From assembly GCF_000341085.1 (NCBI RefSeq), contig NZ_ANBA01000002.1, positions 186,001-250,000 of the forward strand: a stretch of DNA of 64,000 nt, written 5' to 3'. A program made the translations under genes and the position numbers. The first letter of the stretch is position 1. Each line of letters starts with the position of its first letter. Under the pieces are notes generated by a model. The model had not been told where the DNA came from and did no database searches. It saw only the letters and a list, made by a program, of their open reading frames with translations. This DNA is from Nocardiopsis ganjiahuensis DSM 45031. GTDB lineage: Bacteria; Actinomycetota; Actinomycetes; Streptosporangiales; Streptosporangiaceae. Positions 60,473 through 64,000 of this stretch are shown one piece after another.

Positions 60473-61498
60473 TCACTTCCTCAACTTCGGGTCGAGCGCT
60501 TCGCGCAGCGCCTCACCCAGCAGGGTGAAGCCGAGCGCGGTGATGATGATGCCCAGGGCCGGGTAGACGGCCAGGGACGGTGCGCTGGACAGGAACCGCT
60601 GGGCTTCGGAGAGCATCGTGCCCCACTCGGGGAAGGACGCGTCCGGGTTGCCCAGGCCCAGGTAGGACAGGGCGGCCGCGTCGATGATGGCGGTCGCCAG
60701 GGTGAGCGTGGACTGCACGATCACCGGGCCCATGGAGTTGGGCAGGATGTGCGTGAGGGCGATCTTGCGCTTGCGGACGCCCAGCGCCTGGGCGGCCAGT
60801 ACGTACTCGCGGTTGCCCTGGGAGATCATCGCGCCGCGCAGCAGGCGGGCGAAGATCGGGATCTGGGCGATACCGACCGCGATCATGACCGTGGTGAGGC
60901 TGGGCCCGACCAGGGCGGCGACGGTGACGGCGAGCAGCAGGGTCGGCATGGCGAGCATCATGTCGATGATGCGCATGACGACGTTGTCGACCTGCCGACC
61001 CCAGCGTCCGCCCAGTACCGAGCAGGCGCCGGCGGTACCACCGAGGACCGCGCCGAACAGGAAGCCGACGAGGGTGGCGACCACCCCGACCAGGAGGGTC
61101 TGGCGGGCGCCGATCACCATGCGGGAGAACATGTCCCGGCCGAGGTGGTCCAGGCCCATCCAGTTCTCTCCGCGCGGTCCGACGAACTCGTTGCGGTTCG
61201 GGAAGACCTCGTTGCCCCAGGCCTGGGAGGTGGGGCTGTAGGGCGCGATGAGCGGGGAGAAGAGCGCGATGAGGACGAACAGCGCGACGATGACCGCGCC
61301 GGTGATCGCCATGGGGCTGCGCCGCATCCGCTGGAAGGCCTCGCGCCAGATCCCCGCGCCGTGGCCGTCGTCGCCGCGGTCGCCCATGAGTTCGGCGAGC
61401 CGGTCGACCTTGGCGGCCTTGCGCTGGTGGAACGGGACCTTCTCCTCGGTCCCGGTGGTGCCCGGTTCTGCCGGGTTCGGACTCGGTGTCGTAGGCAT
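60473..61498 (-). CDS. oppC: Oligopeptide ABC transporter permease (OppC type)
   Basis: A 341-residue permease with six spans. The N-terminus is long and cytoplasmic (about 65 residues). The signature ENWMGLDHLGRDMFSRMVIGARQTLLVGV and the EAA loop NREYVLAAQALGVRKRKIALTHILPNS are typical. ATG at 61498 overlaps the OppB stop (TGATG), showing translational coupling. Confidence 0.92.
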   Translation of the reverse strand: MPTTPSPNPAEPGTTGTEEKVPFHQRKAAKVDRLAELMGDRGDDGHGAGIWREAFQRMRRSPMAITGAVIVALFVLIALFSPLIAPYSPTSQAWGNEVFPNRNEFVGPRGENWMGLDHLGRDMFSRMVIGARQTLLVGVVATLVGFLFGAVLGGTAGACSVLGGRWGRQVDNVVMRIIDMMLAMPTLLLAVTVAALVGPSLTTVMIAVGIAQIPIFARLLRGAMISQGNREYVLAAQALGVRKRKIALTHILPNSMGPVIVQSTLTLATAIIDAAALSYLGLGNPDASFPEWGTMLSEAQRFLSSAPSLAVYPALGIIITALGFTLLGEALREALDPKLRK

Positions 61499-62502
61499 CA
61501 CTGGGCCCGCACTCTCGGGTCGAGGAGGCTGTACGAGATGTCGACCAGGAGGTTGATGAACACGTACATGGTGGCGATGAGCAGGATGAACCCGGTGAGC
61601 ACCGGGTAGTCACGGGTCTGTGTGGCCGCGTAGACGAACGATCCGATGCCCGGGAAGGCGAAGACGCTCTCGGTGAGGACCGCCCCCGCGAAGAGGCTGC
61701 CCGCGAGCAGGCCGACGGCGGTGACCACCGGCAGCAGGGCGTTGCGCAGCACGTGGCGGGTGCGCACCGTGGTGCGGTGCAGTCCCTTGGCGTTGGCGGT
61801 GCGGACGTAGTCCTCGCCCATGACCTCCAGGACGCTGGCGCGGGTCATCCGGGTGATGACGGCCAGCGGGATGGACGCCAGGGCCAGGCCCGGCAGGACC
61901 AGGTGTGCCAGGGCGTCCGTGACGACGTCCCACTCGCGGGTCATGAGGCCGTCCAGGACGACGAACCCGGTGATGTCGGTGCGGCTCAGGCCCGGGGAGA
62001 GCCGGAAGGCCGACGGGAACAGGCCCAGGTTCTCGGCGAAGACCACCTTGAGGATGAACGCCAGGAAGAAGACCGGGGTGCAGATGCCCAGGAGGGAACC
62101 GCCGACCGCGGCGAAGTCGAGCACGGTGCCGCGCTTGCGTGCGGCCAGGTAGCCCAGGGGCAGGCCGAGGGTGACGGCGATGAGCATCGCGGTCACGGCC
62201 AGTTCGAACGTGGCGGGGAAGCGGAGGAAGAACTCGTCCAGGACCGGACGGCTGGTCTGGAGCGAGGTTCCCAGGTCGCCCTGCACGATCCTGCGCAGGA
62301 AGGTCAGGTACTGGACCGCGAGGGGTTCGTCCAGGCCGAGCGAACGGCGCAGGGCGGCGCGTTGCTCGGCGGTCGCGTCGTCGGGGAGCAGGGCGTACTC
62401 CGGACCGCCCGGGAGTCTTTGGAGCCAGACGAACAGCAGGATCGACAGGCCGCCGAGGGTCGGGATCAGCTGTAGGAGTCGCCTGACGATGAATCGCAGC
62501 AC
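61498..62502 (-). CDS. oppB: Oligopeptide ABC transporter permease (OppB type)
   Basis: A 334-residue permease with six spans. The start MLRFIVRRLLQLIPTLGGLSILLF and the pattern LPGGPEYALLPDDATAEQRAAL are typical of OppB, and the EAA loop is GEDYVRTANAKGLHRTTVRTRHVLRNALLP. It is followed by oppC and preceded by the binding-protein gene, 230 bases away, with a terminator between them. Confidence 0.92.
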   Translation of the reverse strand: MLRFIVRRLLQLIPTLGGLSILLFVWLQRLPGGPEYALLPDDATAEQRAALRRSLGLDEPLAVQYLTFLRRIVQGDLGTSLQTSRPVLDEFFLRFPATFELAVTAMLIAVTLGLPLGYLAARKRGTVLDFAAVGGSLLGICTPVFFLAFILKVVFAENLGLFPSAFRLSPGLSRTDITGFVVLDGLMTREWDVVTDALAHLVLPGLALASIPLAVITRMTRASVLEVMGEDYVRTANAKGLHRTTVRTRHVLRNALLPVVTAVGLLAGSLFAGAVLTESVFAFPGIGSFVYAATQTRDYPVLTGFILLIATMYVFINLLVDISYSLLDPRVRAQ

Positions 62503-62665
62503 CTTCGCCGCCTTTCGCCAGTGGTGGGAACGATGGACGCGAAGCGTCCCCGCCGGGGTGTGGCGGGATGAACGGATGGTTTTCGGGGGTTCCCCGGGGG
62601 AGGTCGGCGAGAGGGCCGTGGGAACGGGGCCGCCGAGGGGAAGCTGTGCGCGGGGAGGCCGGGCG

Positions 62666-62697
62666 CGGGCCCGGCCGGTCGGAACCGGCCGGGCCCG
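62666..62697 (-). terminator. Hairpin between oppA and oppB
   Basis: CGGGCCCGGCCGGT (62666-62679) pairs with ACCGGCCGGGCCCG (62684-62697). This 14-bp stem after the oppA stop would lower transcription of the permease genes relative to the binding protein, a common arrangement. Confidence 0.7.
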
Positions 62698-62732
62698 GTG
62701 AACACTGCTCTCGGGTCAGGGAGAGGAGGTGC

Positions 62733-64000
62733 CTACTTCCAGGAGGCCTCGGCGAAGTTCTCCTGGGTCAGCGGGCTGACGTTCGGCGGGTTGATGTCCC
62801 CGGAGAACGCGATGGAGGGCGGCGAGCTGGAGATCGGAAGCCCGGGCAGGACGTCCATCACCATCTCGTTGAGCTCCTGGTAACCGGCGGTGCGCTCCTC
62901 CTGGTCGGGGTTGGTGCTCACCTCTTCCATCTTGTCGAAGAGCTCCTCGTCGTCCAGGCCCCAGGCGCTGTTGGGGGTGGAGAACCAGGTGCCGATGAAG
63001 TTGTAGGCGTCGTTGTAGTCGCCGGTCCAGCCGAGCAGGTACAGCGGGCAGTTGCCGCTGTCGGTCTGGTTGATGTACTCGGCCCACTCGTAGCTCTTGG
63101 CCTCGACGGTCACACCGGCCTCCTGGAGGTCCTCGGTGATGACGTCGAAGATGTCCTTGGGAGCGGGCATGTACGGCCGCGTGACCTCGGTCGGGTAGCA
63201 GAACTCGATCTCGAGGTCCTCGTGTCCCGCCTCGGCCAGCATCTCGGCGGCCAGCTCGGGGTCGTACTCGATCTCGCGCACGTCCGGGGACCAGCCGTCG
63301 AGGGTGTCCGGGTGGAACTGGGAGGCGACCTCGCCGCCCTCGGGCAGGATGGTGTCGACGATCCGCTGGCGGTTCACCGCGTGCGAGAGGGCCTCGCGGA
63401 CCTCCAGGTCGGCCAGGGCCTCGTGGTCCTGCTGGTAGGCCAGGTAGAGGAGGTTGAAGACGTCTCGGGTCGGAACCTCGAAACCGGCCTCCTGGAGCGG
63501 GGCGACGTCGGCCGGGGCGACCAGGTCGTACCCGTGGATGTCACCGGCCTCCAGGGCCTGGCGGCGGGCGTTCTCGTCCGGGATGGCGCGCAGGATCATC
63601 GTCTCGAAGCCGGCCGGGTCGCCCCAGTAGTCCTCGAAGCGCTCCATCGTGATCTCGCCCTGGTCCTGGTTCCACTCCTCGACCGTGAACGGACCGGTGC
63701 CGGCGACCGTGCCGGGGACCTGGGTGTACTCGGGCAGCGTGGGGTTGCCCTCCTCACCCGTGATCTCCTGGCCCTCCATGGCCTCCAGGCTGGTGGGGCT
63801 CATGATGCCGAAGGCCGCGAGGCTGAAGCCGCCCGGGTAGAGGGAGGAGTACTCGCTGACCTCGATGGTGACGGTGAGCTCGTCCTCGGCGTCACAGGAG
63901 ACGAAACGCGGCTCCGGTGGAGCGTGGTCCTCGTCGTTCTCCGCGAAACCGCCGAAGATCTTCTGCCAGTAGTACGAGTTGTTGGAGCTCTGGTAGGCCC
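62733..64000 (-). CDS. oppA: Oligopeptide-binding protein (family 5 extracellular solute-binding protein), 5' end outside window
   Basis: About 421 C-terminal residues of a binding protein are visible; the signal peptide lies beyond the right edge. Features are GTGPFTVEEWNQDQGEITMERFEDYWGDP, ILRAIPDENARRQALEAGDI, VREALSHAVNRQRIVDTILP and YNFIGTWFSTPNSAWGLDDEEL. It is distinct from the other family 5 protein at 12-14 kb. The reading frame stays open to the window edge (IMSPTS preceded by SLAAFG). Confidence 0.9.
   Translation of the reverse strand, partial: AYQSSNNSYYWQKIFGGFAENDEDHAPPEPRFVSCDAEDELTVTIEVSEYSSLYPGGFSLAAFGIMSPTSLEAMEGQEITGEEGNPTLPEYTQVPGTVAGTGPFTVEEWNQDQGEITMERFEDYWGDPAGFETMILRAIPDENARRQALEAGDIHGYDLVAPADVAPLQEAGFEVPTRDVFNLLYLAYQQDHEALADLEVREALSHAVNRQRIVDTILPEGGEVASQFHPDTLDGWSPDVREIEYDPELAAEMLAEAGHEDLEIEFCYPTEVTRPYMPAPKDIFDVITEDLQEAGVTVEAKSYEWAEYINQTDSGNCPLYLLGWTGDYNDAYNFIGTWFSTPNSAWGLDDEELFDKMEEVSTNPDQEERTAGYQELNEMVMDVLPGLPISSSPPSIAFSGDINPPNVSPLTQENFAEASWK

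Noticed and set aside
1..64000. CRISPR array, tRNA, rRNA, transposase or phage genes
   Set aside because: None was recognised on either strand.

Overview
The window is typical high-GC actinomycete chromosome. Third codon positions are strongly G/C, GTG starts are frequent, several promoters look leaderless, and the gene content includes Tat lipoproteins, an LAxTG sortase substrate, a conservon-type GTPase, SecA2 and a dxr-rip-ispG block. I infer a Nocardiopsis-like member of the Nocardiopsaceae, but no rRNA or tRNA gene is present to confirm it. I saw no CRISPR array, transposase, prophage or tRNA.

Layout. 1-4.2 kb: 5' part of secA2, a lone CvnD-type GTPase and hisS behind a structured leader. 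4.4-9.6 kb: two tandem STAND/LuxR regulators. 9.6-10.9 kb: a twin palindromic operator, a strongly folded leader and a truncated adenylate-forming pseudo-enzyme. 10.9-11.4 kb: an anti-sigma-type ATPase. 12.1-17.3 kb: a peptide ABC importer with fused ATPases. 17.5-21.3 kb: alcohol dehydrogenase, a CGNR regulator divergent from an epoxide hydrolase, and an APH-type kinase. 21.4-23.0 kb: a molybdopterin oxidoreductase/flavin reductase/zinc-ribbon operon. 23.2-30.5 kb: Bcr/CflA efflux pump, pta, a GNAT protein, a secreted peptidase, an Lrp regulator and a PH-like membrane protein. 30.6-35.0 kb: a DavB/DavA-like lysine catabolic pair with a cationic amino acid permease. 35.4-40.9 kb: an MpaB-family protein, then ispG, rip and dxr. 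41.2-50.4 kb: two secreted hydrolases, an aldehyde dehydrogenase, an unknown coiled-coil protein, a second APH-type kinase, an HD protein and a protein usually called 3-methyladenine glycosylase. 50.4-54.9 kb: an SDP-type toxin/immunity cluster. 55.0-58.2 kb: a beta-lactamase-fold membrane protein, an LAVTG surface protein and a small orphan gene. 58.3-64.0 kb: a second oligopeptide ABC importer, oppABCDF order, running off the right edge.

The most interesting system is the SDP-like cluster. It holds an ArsR regulator, an SdpC-like secreted pre-toxin with a C-X6-C hydrophobic peptide, SdpA, an SdpB/HTTM protein, two SdpI-type immunity proteins and a DCC thiol-disulfide oxidoreductase. It resembles the Bacillus subtilis cannibalism toxin locus, with extra redox and immunity parts. 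The second is the 9.67-9.96 kb segment, where two copies of ATGCA-N2-TGCAT precede a -10 box and a roughly 270-nt leader with nested perfect stems. Its target gene appears catalytically dead.
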